Shown: positions 57,003-64,000 of the stretch, piece by piece
How the letters are laid out: every line of letters starts with the position of its first letter
Position numbering within the stretch: the stretch's first letter is position 1
Assembly: GCF_022695595.1 (NCBI RefSeq)
Contig: NZ_CP074380.1
Location: 310,001 to 374,000, forward strand
Source: Streptomyces sp. MST-110588
GTDB taxonomy: Bacteria; Actinomycetota; Actinomycetes; Streptomycetales; Streptomycetaceae
Direction: 5' to 3'
Length of the DNA stretch: 64,000 nt
The notes under the pieces: generated by a model
What the model was told of the DNA's origin: nothing
The model's input: the letters and a program-made list of their open reading frames with translations, nothing else
Databases searched by the model: none
Position numbers and translations under genes: made by a program

Positions 57003-58241
57003 ATGGCAGGCAACACGGAGCCGCTGTCGGCGCGGGCCAAGCTGGCCGTGACGGCGGGCAGGGCCGCGGCGGCGGTGTCGCGGGCGGCGGGCCGGGGCAG
57101 CGGATCGGTGATCGGTGGCCGGGTGGCGCTCAAGCTCGACCCCGACCTGCTGGCCCGGCTGGCCCGGCACTTGGACGTGGTCCTGGTGTCGGCCACGAAC
57201 GGCAAGACGACCACCACGCGGCTGATCGCGGAGGCGCTGCGGGCCAGCGGCCCGGTGGTCTCCAACGCGCTGGGCGCCAACATGCCCGCGGGCATCACCT
57301 CCGCCCTGGCGGGCGGCTCCGATGCGCGCTACGGCGTGATCGAGGTGGACGAGAAGTACCTGGCGGGTGTCGCACGCGATGTGACCCCCAAGGCCATAGC
57401 GCTGCTGAACCTCTCGCGTGACCAGCTCGACCGGGCCGCCGAGACCCGGATGCTGGCCGAGCACTGGCGCGAGGGGCTGGCCGGCTCCAAGGCGCTGATC
57501 GTCGCCAACTGCGACGACCCGCTGATCGTGTGGGCGGCCTCGTCCTCGCCGCATGTGGTGTGGGTCGCGGCCGGCCAGGAGTGGAAGGACGACGCCTGGT
57601 CCTGCCCCTCGTGCGGTGGCGTGATGCAGCGTCCGGGCGAGGACTGGTTCTGCGCCGAGTGCGGCTTCCGCCGTCCCACGCCGAGCTGGGCGCTGTCCGG
57701 GGACCACGTACTGGATCCGCACGGTTCGGCCTGGCCGATCCGTCTCCAGCTCCCGGGCCGGGCGAACAAGGCCAACGCCACGACCTCGGCCGCGGTGGCC
57801 GCGGCGTTCGGCGTGCCGCCGCAGGTCGCACTGGAGCGGATGTACGCGGTGCAGGCGGTGGCCGGCCGCTACGACGTGGTGTCCTTCATGGAGCGGGAGC
57901 TGCGGCTGCTGCTGGCGAAGAACCCGGCCGGCTGGCTGGAGACCTTCTCGCTGATCGACCCGCCGCCGACGCCGGTGATCCTTTCGGTCAACGCGCGCGG
58001 CGCGGACGGTACGGACACCTCCTGGCTGTGGGACGTGGACTACCCCCGGCTGGCCGGCCACCCGATCTTCGTCATCGGTGACCGCAAGCTGGACCTCGCG
58101 GTGCGCCTGGAGGTCGCCGGGCTGGACTTCCGCGTGTGCGAGAACGTCGACGAGGCGGTGCGGATGGCTCCTCCGGGGCGTATCGAGGTCATCGCCAACT
58201 ACACGGCCTTCCAGGACCTGCGCCGCCGCGTGGGCAACTGA
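57003..58241 (+). CDS. murT: Lipid II isoglutaminyl synthase, MurT subunit
   Basis: A 412-aa Mur-ligase-like subunit. ATP-binding VLVSATNGKTTTTRLIAEAL, the LLNLSRDQLDR segment, and an inserted zinc ribbon CPSCGGVMQRPGEDWFCAECG are the hallmarks of MurT; the C-terminal DUF1727 part includes NPAGWLETFSLI and VIGDRKLDLAVRLEVAGLDF. With GatD it amidates the glutamate of lipid II stem peptides to isoglutamine. ATG 57003 with AAGGAGGATCAAGG upstream is preferred to 56982. The GatD gene follows after 57 bp on the same strand. Confidence 0.94.
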   Translation: MAGNTEPLSARAKLAVTAGRAAAAVSRAAGRGSGSVIGGRVALKLDPDLLARLARHLDVVLVSATNGKTTTTRLIAEALRASGPVVSNALGANMPAGITSALAGGSDARYGVIEVDEKYLAGVARDVTPKAIALLNLSRDQLDRAAETRMLAEHWREGLAGSKALIVANCDDPLIVWAASSSPHVVWVAAGQEWKDDAWSCPSCGGVMQRPGEDWFCAECGFRRPTPSWALSGDHVLDPHGSAWPIRLQLPGRANKANATTSAAVAAAFGVPPQVALERMYAVQAVAGRYDVVSFMERELRLLLAKNPAGWLETFSLIDPPPTPVILSVNARGADGTDTSWLWDVDYPRLAGHPIFVIGDRKLDLAVRLEVAGLDFRVCENVDEAVRMAPPGRIEVIANYTAFQDLRRRVGN

Positions 58242-58298
58242 CCGCGGTGCACCGCGACGCGGAGACGCACGGACGACGCACGGACAAGGACGAGCGAG

Positions 58299-59027
58299 AT
58301 GAGTGACAACAGCCTGCGCCTGGTGTGGGTGTACCCGGACCTGCTGAGCACGTACGGGGACCAGGGCAACGCCCTGGTGGTGGAGCGCCGGGCGCGCCAG
58401 CGCGGCCTGGACGTGCACCGCCTGGACGTACGCTCCGACCAGCAGATTCCCACCTCCGGTGACATCTACCTGATCGGTGGCGGTGAGGACCGGCCGCAGC
58501 GGCTGGCGGCCGAGCGGCTGCGCCGCGACGGCGGCCTGAACCGCGCGGTCGCCAACGGCGCGATCGTCTTCTCGGTGTGCGCCGGGTACCAGATCCTGGG
58601 GCACGAGTTCATCAACGACCTCGGCGAGCGCGAGCAGGGCCTGGGGCTGCTGGACGTGGTGAGCACCCGCGGCGAGGGCGAGCGGTGCGTGGGCGACGTC
58701 CTGGCGGACATCGACCCGCAGCTCAACCTGCCGCCGCTGACCGGTTTCGAGAACCACCAGGGCGTGACGCACCTGGGGCCGACCGCCCGCCCGTTCGCCA
58801 AGGTGCGCTTCGGCAGGGGCAACGGCGTCGGGGACGGGTACGAGGGTGCCTGGACGGACACCGTTTTCGGGACGTACATGCACGGTCCGGTCATGGCGCG
58901 CAATCCGCACATCGCGGACCTGCTGATCAAGCTGGCCCTGGATGTGAACGCACTGCCGCCGGTCGACGACCGCTGGTACGAGGCGCTGCGGCAGGAACGC
59001 ATCGCCGCGGCGACCCAGCCGGCATAA
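58299..59027 (+). CDS. gatD: Lipid II isoglutaminyl synthase, GatD glutamine amidotransferase subunit
   Basis: A 242-aa class I (CobB/CobQ-like) glutaminase. The nucleophile Cys is in VFSVCAGYQILGHEF, preceded by IYLIGGGEDRPQRLAAERL; GFENHQGVTHLG and GTYMHGPVMARNPHIADLLI provide the His and downstream motif. It supplies ammonia to MurT for amidation of lipid II. Transcribed with murT. A strong hairpin follows 62 bp after the stop. Confidence 0.94.
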   Translation: MSDNSLRLVWVYPDLLSTYGDQGNALVVERRARQRGLDVHRLDVRSDQQIPTSGDIYLIGGGEDRPQRLAAERLRRDGGLNRAVANGAIVFSVCAGYQILGHEFINDLGEREQGLGLLDVVSTRGEGERCVGDVLADIDPQLNLPPLTGFENHQGVTHLGPTARPFAKVRFGRGNGVGDGYEGAWTDTVFGTYMHGPVMARNPHIADLLIKLALDVNALPPVDDRWYEALRQERIAAATQPA

Positions 59028-59089
59028 CACCCGGCGGTCGCCCGGGACGGTCCGCCGTCCAAGAAGAACCCAGGGGGATTCGCCCCTTT

Positions 59090-59122
59090 CGTACGCCCGC
59101 GGTCTCGCACCGCGGGCGTACG
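59090..59122 (+). terminator. Hairpin terminator after murT-gatD
   Basis: Perfect 14-bp stem: CGTACGCCCGCGGT (59090-59103) and ACCGCGGGCGTACG (59109-59122) around the loop CTCGC. No T tract follows. It lies between gatD and pfkA, both on the plus strand, and probably ends the murT-gatD transcript. Confidence 0.8.
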
Positions 59123-59214
59123 TGTACCCGCCGCTCCCCCGCTTGTAGGGTGAGCACTCCAACCGGACGACGGGGTCCGGGCGTCCGGTTGAGTTGCAGA
59201 GGGTCTTACGAGCA

Positions 59215-60240
59215 ATGCGTATTGGTGTACTCACCTCCGGCGGCGACTGCCCCGGGCTGAACGCCGTCATCCGCTCCGTCGTCCACCGCGCCGTGGCCGA
59301 CCACGGCGATGAGGTGATCGGCTTCCACGACGGCTGGAAGGGCCTGCTGGAGTGCGACTACCGCAAGCTCGACCTGGATGCGGTCGGCGGCATCCTGGCG
59401 CGCGGCGGTACGATCCTGGGCTCCTCGCGGGTGCAGCCCGCCCATCTGCGGGACGGCGTGGAACGGGCCCGCGGGCACGTGGCCGAGCTGGGGCTCGACG
59501 CGGTCATCCCGATCGGCGGCGAGGGCACCCTCAAGGCGGCCCGGCTGCTGTCGGACGCCGGACTGCCGGTCGTCGGGGTGCCCAAGACGATCGACAACGA
59601 CATCGCCGTGACCGATGTGACCTTCGGTTTCGACACGGCGGTGGGGGTGGCCACCGACGCCCTGGACCGGCTCAAGACGACCGCCGAGTCGCATCAGCGG
59701 GTGCTGATCGTGGAGGTCATGGGGCGGCACACCGGGTGGATCGCGCTGCACTCCGGCATGGCGGCCGGCGCCCACGCGATCGTGGTGCCCGAGCGCCCCT
59801 TCGACATCGAGGAGCTGACGCAGCGGGTCGGGGAGCGCTTCTCGGCGGGCAAGAAGTTCGCGATCGTGGTCGTCGCCGAGGGCGCCAAGCCCCGCGAGGG
59901 CTCGATGGCCTTCGACGAGGGCGGCACGGACGTCTACGGGCACGAGCGGTTCGCCGGCGTCGCCCGCCAGCTCGCCCTGGAGCTCGAACGGCGGCTGGGC
60001 AAGGAGGCGCGCGCGGTGATCCTGGGGCACGTCCAGCGCGGCGGCACACCGACCGCGTACGACCGGGTGCTGGCGACCCGCTTCGGGTGGCACGCGGTCG
60101 AGGCGGCGCACCGCGGCGACTTCGGGATGATGACCGCGCTGCGCGGTACGGAGATCACGCTGGTGCCGCTGGCGCAGGCCGTGGAGACCCTCAAGACGGT
60201 GCCGCACGAGCGGTACACCGAGGCGGAGTGCGTGCTGTAG
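59215..60240 (+). CDS. pfkA: 6-phosphofructokinase
   Basis: A 341-aa PFK. LTSGGDCPGLNAVIRSVV, the GGEGTLKAA loop, PKTIDNDI with the catalytic Asp region, EVMGRHTGWIAL and LGHVQRGGTPTAYDRVLATRFG are in the usual order. It phosphorylates fructose 6-phosphate in glycolysis. The GGEGT loop is the form seen in actinobacterial group III PFKs, which can be ATP- or PPi-dependent; the donor is not certain from this alone. ATG 59215 with GAGGGTCTTACGAGCA upstream. Streptomycetes carry several paralogues. Confidence 0.93.
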   Translation: MRIGVLTSGGDCPGLNAVIRSVVHRAVADHGDEVIGFHDGWKGLLECDYRKLDLDAVGGILARGGTILGSSRVQPAHLRDGVERARGHVAELGLDAVIPIGGEGTLKAARLLSDAGLPVVGVPKTIDNDIAVTDVTFGFDTAVGVATDALDRLKTTAESHQRVLIVEVMGRHTGWIALHSGMAAGAHAIVVPERPFDIEELTQRVGERFSAGKKFAIVVVAEGAKPREGSMAFDEGGTDVYGHERFAGVARQLALELERRLGKEARAVILGHVQRGGTPTAYDRVLATRFGWHAVEAAHRGDFGMMTALRGTEITLVPLAQAVETLKTVPHERYTEAECVL

Positions 60241-60274
60241 CCGTACGCGGGACCTCGCTCGCGCCGCCGGGGCG

Positions 60275-60360
60275 CGTTCCGTACGCATCCCTGCGCGTCC
60301 GTATGCATCCGTACGCGTCCGTATGCATTCGTAAGCGTCCGTAGGCATCCGTACGGAACG
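60275..60360. repeat. Decameric tandem array flanked by an inverted repeat, downstream of pfkA
   Basis: Seven to eight 10-bp units of the form GTANGCRTCC run from 60281 to 60350. The array is bracketed by CGTTCCGTACG (60275-60285) and its exact complement CGTACGGAACG (60350-60360). The whole could fold as a stem with a repetitive loop. It lies 35 bp after the pfkA stop. Confidence 0.75.
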
Positions 60361-60524
60361 TCTCCGGCTTCCCGGCGCCCGCGACCTGCACACCCGTGCC
60401 CCGTGCGCCCTCGTCCCGCTTGTCCCGTACCCCTATGACCTGTACGACCGCCCCCGGCCGTGGCCCGCGCCGGGGGCGGTTCTAGTCTGGTCCCGGAGCA
60501 TTGGTACGAATCAGGAGCGAGCGG

Positions 60525-61474
60525 ATGGATCACAGCGGGCACGGCATGAACATGGACCTTCCGCCGTTCACGCTGGGGCGGGGGCTGGAGTTCGGCGGGG
60601 ACCCGGTCTTCCTCATCGGCTGCCTGGCGGGGCTGATGCTGTACGGGTGGGCGGTGGTGCGACTGCGGCGGCGCGGCGACTCCTGGCCGGTGGGCCGGAC
60701 GGTCGCCTGGGTCGTGGGCATCGTGACCGTGGCACTGGTGATGTGCACCAAGCTCAACGACTACGGCATGGTCATGTTCAGCGTGCACATGGTGCAGCAC
60801 ATGGTGATCAGCATGCTCTCGCCGATCCTGCTGCTGCTCGGCGCGCCGGTGACCCTGACGCTGCGCGCCCTGCCCGCCGCCGGCCGGGCCGCAAGGGACC
60901 GCGGGAGTGGCTGGTGGCCCTGCTGCACAGCCGCTACATGCGGGTCATCACCCACCCGGCGTTCACGATCCCGATGTTCATCGCGAGCCTGTACGCCCTG
61001 TACTTCACCCCGATCTTCGACTTCCTGATGGAGTCCAGGGCCGGACACATCGGGATGATGGTGCACTTCATGGCGGTGGGCCTGGTGTTCTTCTGGCCGA
61101 TCATGGGCGTGGACCCCGGACCGCACCGGCCCGGTTACGTCATGCGGATGCTGGAGCTCTTCGCCGGCATGCCCTTCCACGCGTTCTTCGGCATCGCCCT
61201 GATGATGGCGGCGCAGCCGATGGTCAGCACGTTCAAGAACCCGCCGGCCTCGCTGGGCATCGAGGCGCTGGCCGACCAGTCGGCGGCGGGCGGCATCGCC
61301 TGGGCGTTCAGCGAGATTCCCTCGGTGGTGGTGCTGGTCGCGCTGGTCTTCCAGTGGTACAAGTCCGAGGCGCGGCAGGCCCAGCGCAAGGACCGGGCCG
61401 CGGACCGGGACGGCGACAAGGAGCTGGCGGCGTACAACGCCTATCTCGCCTCGCTCAACGCCCGCGGGCAGTGA
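60525..61474 (+). CDS. ctaG: Cytochrome c oxidase assembly protein CtaG-like (one frameshift)
   Basis: A 316-aa membrane protein of the caa3-type CtaG family after restoring one base near 60880-60890. The His/Met-rich N-terminus (MDHSGHGMNMD) could bind copper. Hydrophobic segments include PVFLIGCLAGLMLYGWAV, TVAWVVGIVTVALVMC, the MFSVHMVQHMVISMLSPILLLLGAPVTL motif typical of the family, FIASLYALYFTPIF, GMMVHFMAVGLVFFWPIMGVDP and HAFFGIALMMAAQPMV. It takes part in copper insertion into terminal oxidase. ATG 60525 with AGGAG upstream. 22-bp repeats begin right after its stop. Confidence 0.9.
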
Positions 61475-61562
61475 TCCGGTGCGCGGGCGACACCGGTCCG
61501 GTGAGCGCGTGACAACGGTCCGGTGAGCAGGTGACAACCATCCGGTGAGCGGGTGACAACAG
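61475..61562. repeat. Four 22-bp tandem repeats immediately after ctaG stop
   Basis: Four direct repeats of exactly 22 bp start at 61475, 61497, 61519 and 61541, each opening TCCGGTG and, in the last three, containing GTGACAAC. The first unit is the most diverged and begins one base after the ctaG stop codon. The period equals two helical turns. Confidence 0.8.
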
Positions 61563-61574
61563 AGAGCTGGCGGT

Positions 61575-61617
61575 ACGGGCCGCGGCCGGGGACCATGTCC
61601 TTGAGGCCGCGGCCCGT
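61575..61617. terminator. Hairpin after ctaG and the 22-bp repeats
   Basis: Perfect 13-bp stem ACGGGCCGCGGCC (61575-61587) and GGCCGCGGCCCGT (61605-61617), with a 17-nt loop. It follows the 22-bp repeats and precedes a small gene starting at 61656, so it probably terminates the ctaG transcript. Confidence 0.7.
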
Positions 61618-61655
61618 GGCATCGGCGCCCGGGCTGCCGTGAGGAGGTTGCGGGG

Positions 61656-61814
61656 ATGCCCGGATCTGCCAAGACGATGGCGTCGTGCACGGTAGGCGGT
61701 CTGATCCTGGTCACGGCTTACACCGTGGCCCTGGGCAGCAGCGGCTGGCTGTGGTTCACCTGGGTGGTACTGGCCCTGGCGACGGCCGGGGTGATGGCCG
61801 CCCGGCAGCTCTGA
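61656..61814 (+). CDS. Small two-helix membrane protein (52 aa)
   Basis: A 52-codon gene with a strong ribosome site (GAGGAGG, 61641-61647) before ATG 61656 and stop TGA at 61812-61814. The protein has two hydrophobic segments, CTVGGLILVTAYTVALGS and WLWFTWVVLALATAGVMAA, and a short turn between them. Similar small membrane proteins are common in Streptomyces; function unknown. It lies between two hairpins/promoters and has its own upstream region. Confidence 0.6.
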   Translation: MPGSAKTMASCTVGGLILVTAYTVALGSSGWLWFTWVVLALATAGVMAARQL

Positions 61815-61942
61815 CGCGGCGCTGCGGGCGACGGTGACGGTCCGGCGGAGGATTCCCCGCCCGTGTCACGGACGGCTCCCCTTTGTGCACTCCTATATGA
61901 GTAGTGCATCTGGCACCTCACCGTACAAGGGCGGAGGACGTC

Positions 61943-62203
61943 ATGGACGTAGTGCTTGCAGGGGTGGTGGGAACGGTCTGCGCCTATGGCGCGCGCCTGC
62001 TGCATCTGTGGATCGTCGGACGTACCCGGGTGGAACTGACCCGAGTGGCCCAGCAGGGAATCAGCGAGCGGGTACGACACCTTCCGCCCGGCAGCCGGGT
62101 GCGGCTGCGCCGCGCCGGCGAGCCGGAGGTCGTCCTGGAGATCGGCGACCGGCCTCATCAGGGCATCGTCGGCCGGGCGCAAGGCGGTGAGGTCGGTGGA
62201 TGA
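61943..62203 (+). CDS. Small membrane-anchored hypothetical protein (86 aa)
   Basis: An 86-aa protein with one N-terminal membrane segment (VVLAGVVGTVCAYGARLLHLWIV) and a basic cytoplasmic part containing RVRHLPPGSRVRLRRAGEPEVVLEIGD. I do not recognise a family with certainty. ATG 61943 follows GGAGGACGTC; ATG 61904 is possible but lacks a good site. Its 3' end overlaps the sigma-factor gene by 17 bp, so the two are co-expressed, and this protein may be related to sigma control. Confidence 0.65.
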   Translation: MDVVLAGVVGTVCAYGARLLHLWIVGRTRVELTRVAQQGISERVRHLPPGSRVRLRRAGEPEVVLEIGDRPHQGIVGRAQGGEVGG

Positions 62204-62771
62204 CCGGACAGGTGCCCTCACGGTGCCGGCGCCGTGCCGGCCCCCGTGCTCGGCGGGTCCTGACTCCAACAGCGCGGTGCGGGTGGACTTCGCCCAGTAC
62301 TACGCGCAGAACATGGCCCGGCTGACGCGGTTCGTGATGCGGCACGGCGCGGACCCGCTGGAGGCGGCGGACGCCGCCCAGACGGCCTTCACCGTGGCGT
62401 TCCCCAAGTGGGAGACGATCGAGCGGCCGGCCGCCTGGCTGCGGAAGGTCGCCGTACGGCAGTACCTGCGCCAGCCCGGCCGTCTGGAGACGCCGGTCGG
62501 GCAGGTGCCGGACGCGCCGGGCGGCTGGTGCCCGCTGGAGCGGGCGATGCTCAAGGACCAGGAGCGGGACGTCCTGAAGGTCCTGGGCGCGTTGCCCATG
62601 CAGCAGCGCCAGGTGCTGGCCTGGCATCTGGACGGCTTCGCCCACGCCGAGATCGCCGTGGAACTGGGCATGACCCGCGAGGCGGTGCGGCAGAACCTCT
62701 CCCGCGCCCGCGCCGCGGTCAGACGCGCACTGGGTCCGGCGGACGGTGCGATAAGGGGAGGTGGACGGTGA
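62187..62771 (+). CDS. ECF-like RNA polymerase sigma factor
   Basis: A 194-aa sigma-70 family protein. Region 2: YYAQNMARLTRFVMRHGADPLEAADAAQTAFTVAFPKWETIERPAAWLRKVAVRQYLR. Region 4: ERDVLKVLGALPMQQRQVLAWHLDGFAHAEIAVELGMTREAVRQNLSRARAAVRRAL, containing the helix-turn-helix. Both are in normal order with a short linker, as in ECF factors. GTG start 62187 overlaps the preceding small gene; the stop overlaps the next start. No recognisable anti-sigma factor with a zinc (HxxxCxxC) motif is next to it. Confidence 0.9.
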   Translation: MRSVDDRTGALTVPAPCRPPCSAGPDSNSAVRVDFAQYYAQNMARLTRFVMRHGADPLEAADAAQTAFTVAFPKWETIERPAAWLRKVAVRQYLRQPGRLETPVGQVPDAPGGWCPLERAMLKDQERDVLKVLGALPMQQRQVLAWHLDGFAHAEIAVELGMTREAVRQNLSRARAAVRRALGPADGAIRGGGR

Positions 62772-63475
62772 TGGGCTCCACGGACGACCTGTTCCCCGGG
62801 AAGGCGGACGGCGGCGACGAAGCGTTCGACGCCCTTCTGGCCGCGGCCGAGGCGGGAATCCTGGAGACGTTGGAGGAGGGGCTGGACATCGACGCCGGGC
62901 GCGCCCGCATCTTCGCCGGCGCCCTGCTGCGGCCCCGGTCCCCCGTACGGCCGGGCGCCCCCGCCGCCGGGACCGCGGGGGGTGCGGAGGAGGACGACTG
63001 GGAGATGGTCGGCCCGGCCGGCGGTCAGCCCGGCGGCCCGTGCGACGGCCGGTCCGGCGGGCAGCCCGGCGTCCAACTGCCGCAGTTGTGGGCGCGGTTG
63101 TGGGACATGCGCAAGGCGCTGATCCGGCTGCGCCGGCTGTGTGCCGACGACGCCCTGCGGGGCCGCGTCACCCCGGCCGCCCGGCGCCGGCTCGATGCGG
63201 GCTGGGCCCATGTGGACGTACTGCGGCGGCAGTTGACCACCCGGCGGGCGACGCGGTCGGAGGCCGTGGAAGCGCTCGGCCGTGTCGCCCGTGCCGTCGC
63301 GGAGCTGGACGGCCAGCTCGCACGTCCGCATGCCGTGGGACGGCCGCCGGGAGCGGAGGCGGCACAGGCCCGGGAGCTGTGTGCCGAGCTGACGCACGCG
63401 GTGCGGCTCGCCCTGCGCGTGGTGGGCGGCCTGGTCGACCCGTCCGACAAGGAGATGTGCGCCCCGGCTCAGTGA
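62771..63475 (+). CDS. Hypothetical protein co-translated with the sigma factor
   Basis: A 234-aa acidic-then-basic protein starting at ATG 62771 (GTG 62768 possible), overlapping the sigma stop. The N-terminal part (DEAFDALLAAAEAGILETLEEGLDIDAGRARIFAGAL) is acidic; a Gly/Pro linker follows; the C-terminal two-thirds is Arg-rich and helical (LWARLWDMRKALIRLRRL, AVEALGRVARAVAELDGQL, ELTHAVRLALRVVGGLVDP). No membrane segment. I recognise no family. Its position suggests a modulator of the sigma factor, which is speculative. Confidence 0.7.
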   Translation: MGSTDDLFPGKADGGDEAFDALLAAAEAGILETLEEGLDIDAGRARIFAGALLRPRSPVRPGAPAAGTAGGAEEDDWEMVGPAGGQPGGPCDGRSGGQPGVQLPQLWARLWDMRKALIRLRRLCADDALRGRVTPAARRRLDAGWAHVDVLRRQLTTRRATRSEAVEALGRVARAVAELDGQLARPHAVGRPPGAEAAQARELCAELTHAVRLALRVVGGLVDPSDKEMCAPAQ

Positions 63476-63501
63476 CGGCCCGGTGATGGCCCGGTGACGG
63501 C

Positions 63502-64000
63502 TCAGTGACTGGCCGGGGTCTCTTCCAAGGTCTCCTCCAGGTTCTCCAGGTCCTCCAGGTTTTCCATCAGCCATGCCTCCGTCGTCAGCAGTCGCCGCTC
63601 CACCTCCGCGGTGTCGGCGCCGCGCACGATGACGAAGCACAGGTAGGACGCGCTGTGCTGGGTCACCGCGCCCGGCGCCAGTTCCTCGTTGACCTCGTAG
63701 TGCCGCACCCAGGGGAACGGCGGCCTGCCGGGTGCCCGCACCGGACGGCCCTGCGGCAGGACGGAGACCGAGCCGTGCACCTCGGCCGGCGGGGTGCTCG
63801 GCGGCGGGTCGACGGGCAGGCCGCACAACTGGCGCATGACGGCGGTGTGCAGGTCCACGCCGTACGTGGCGCGGGTGAGGGCCGGAATGCGGTCGCCGCC
63901 GACGCGCGAGGCGATTTCGCACAGCACCAGTTCGTCGTCGGGGGTGTGAAAGACCTCCAGGTGGTACGCGCTGACATCCGGGGTCTCGAACGCTTCCAGT
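63502..64000 (-). CDS. ATP-grasp family protein, C-terminal part (5' end outside window)
   Basis: The 3' end of a gene that continues beyond the right edge. The visible 165 residues include LEVFHTPDDELVLCEIASRVGGDRIPALTRATYGVDLHTAVMRQLCGLP, matching the metal/ATP-binding end of ATP-grasp carboxylate-amine ligases (the E and N/R residues of the LCEIASRxGG motif). The C-terminus is Glu/Leu-rich (ENLEDLENLEETLEET). Convergent with the preceding gene, 26 bp apart. Substrate unknown. Confidence 0.75.
   Translation of the reverse strand, partial: LEAFETPDVSAYHLEVFHTPDDELVLCEIASRVGGDRIPALTRATYGVDLHTAVMRQLCGLPVDPPPSTPPAEVHGSVSVLPQGRPVRAPGRPPFPWVRHYEVNEELAPGAVTQHSASYLCFVIVRGADTAEVERRLLTTEAWLMENLEDLENLEETLEETPASH

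Noticed and set aside
57003..58241. MurT zinc ribbon as an inserted foreign domain
   Set aside because: A Cys4 ribbon is a normal part of MurT.

Overview
The window looks like chromosomal DNA of a Streptomyces or close relative. It is very GC-rich, uses GTG and ATG starts with short purine-rich ribosome sites, packs genes with ATGA/GTGA overlaps, and carries two SARP-type activators, a DUF6300 protein, a respiratory nitrate reductase operon and the actinobacterial MurT/GatD pair. No rRNA, tRNA, insertion sequence or CRISPR array was seen.

A general caution comes first. Fifteen genes have their reading frame broken by single-base indels, at 21 sites: 19 behave as one missing base and 2 as one extra base, and most that can be placed fall in C or G runs. 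Restoring them gives complete, family-length proteins whose spans become exact multiples of three. I read this as base-calling error and annotate each gene as one CDS, giving the break points. These breaks should not be taken as real pseudogenes without resequencing.

Bases 1-30619 read as the right part of a biosynthetic gene cluster. It begins with the end of an NRPS that terminates in a condensation domain. Next come an ABC exporter (ATPase plus FtsX-type permease) divergent from a two-component system, a RidA protein, a GntR regulator with a small divergent gene, and a three-subunit molybdenum hydroxylase. Two SARP-NB-ARC activators follow. The core is a tightly packed nine-gene operon (17267-26421): P450, acyl-CoA-dehydrogenase-fold flavoprotein, FemAB/GNAT-like acyltransferase, SRPBCC protein, class III aminotransferase, ACP, ketosynthase, fatty acyl reductase and FMN reductase. 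Three 11-bp-spaced heptamers upstream match SARP-box architecture. A convergent single-module NRPS (C-A-T-TE) closes the cluster behind a strong hairpin. My reading is that ACP/KS/reductase/aminotransferase make an alkylamine, the flavoprotein plus FMN reductase N-hydroxylate it, and the FemAB-like enzyme adds an aminoacyl group. This parallels valanimycin/azoxy logic but is coupled here to NRPSs; it is inference.

Bases 30620-38361 hold an asparaginase, a DnaE-type polymerase paralogue translationally coupled to a DUF6300 zinc-ribbon protein, a LysR regulator and a bile-acid/sodium-symporter-family transporter. Then comes 1.3 kb without genes, containing an unusual repeat array (three ~85-bp hairpin repeats and a 26-bp tandem repeat). 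Bases 39678-47495 are a narGHJI operon with a TDT-family (SLAC1/TehA-like) channel coupled to it.

The right end (47.5-64 kb) is mostly housekeeping or conserved genes: an anti-sigma-antagonist-like STAS protein, glyoxylate carboligase with a palindromic operator, an alpha/beta hydrolase, RNase H, a GH85 endoglycosidase without a visible signal peptide, an acyl-CoA dehydrogenase divergent from a TetR regulator with paired operators, peptide deformylase, MurT/GatD, phosphofructokinase, CtaG, two small membrane proteins, an ECF-like sigma factor with a partner gene, and a partial ATP-grasp enzyme. Short tandem repeats abutting genes recur through the window (8, 10, 18, 22 and 26 bp units).
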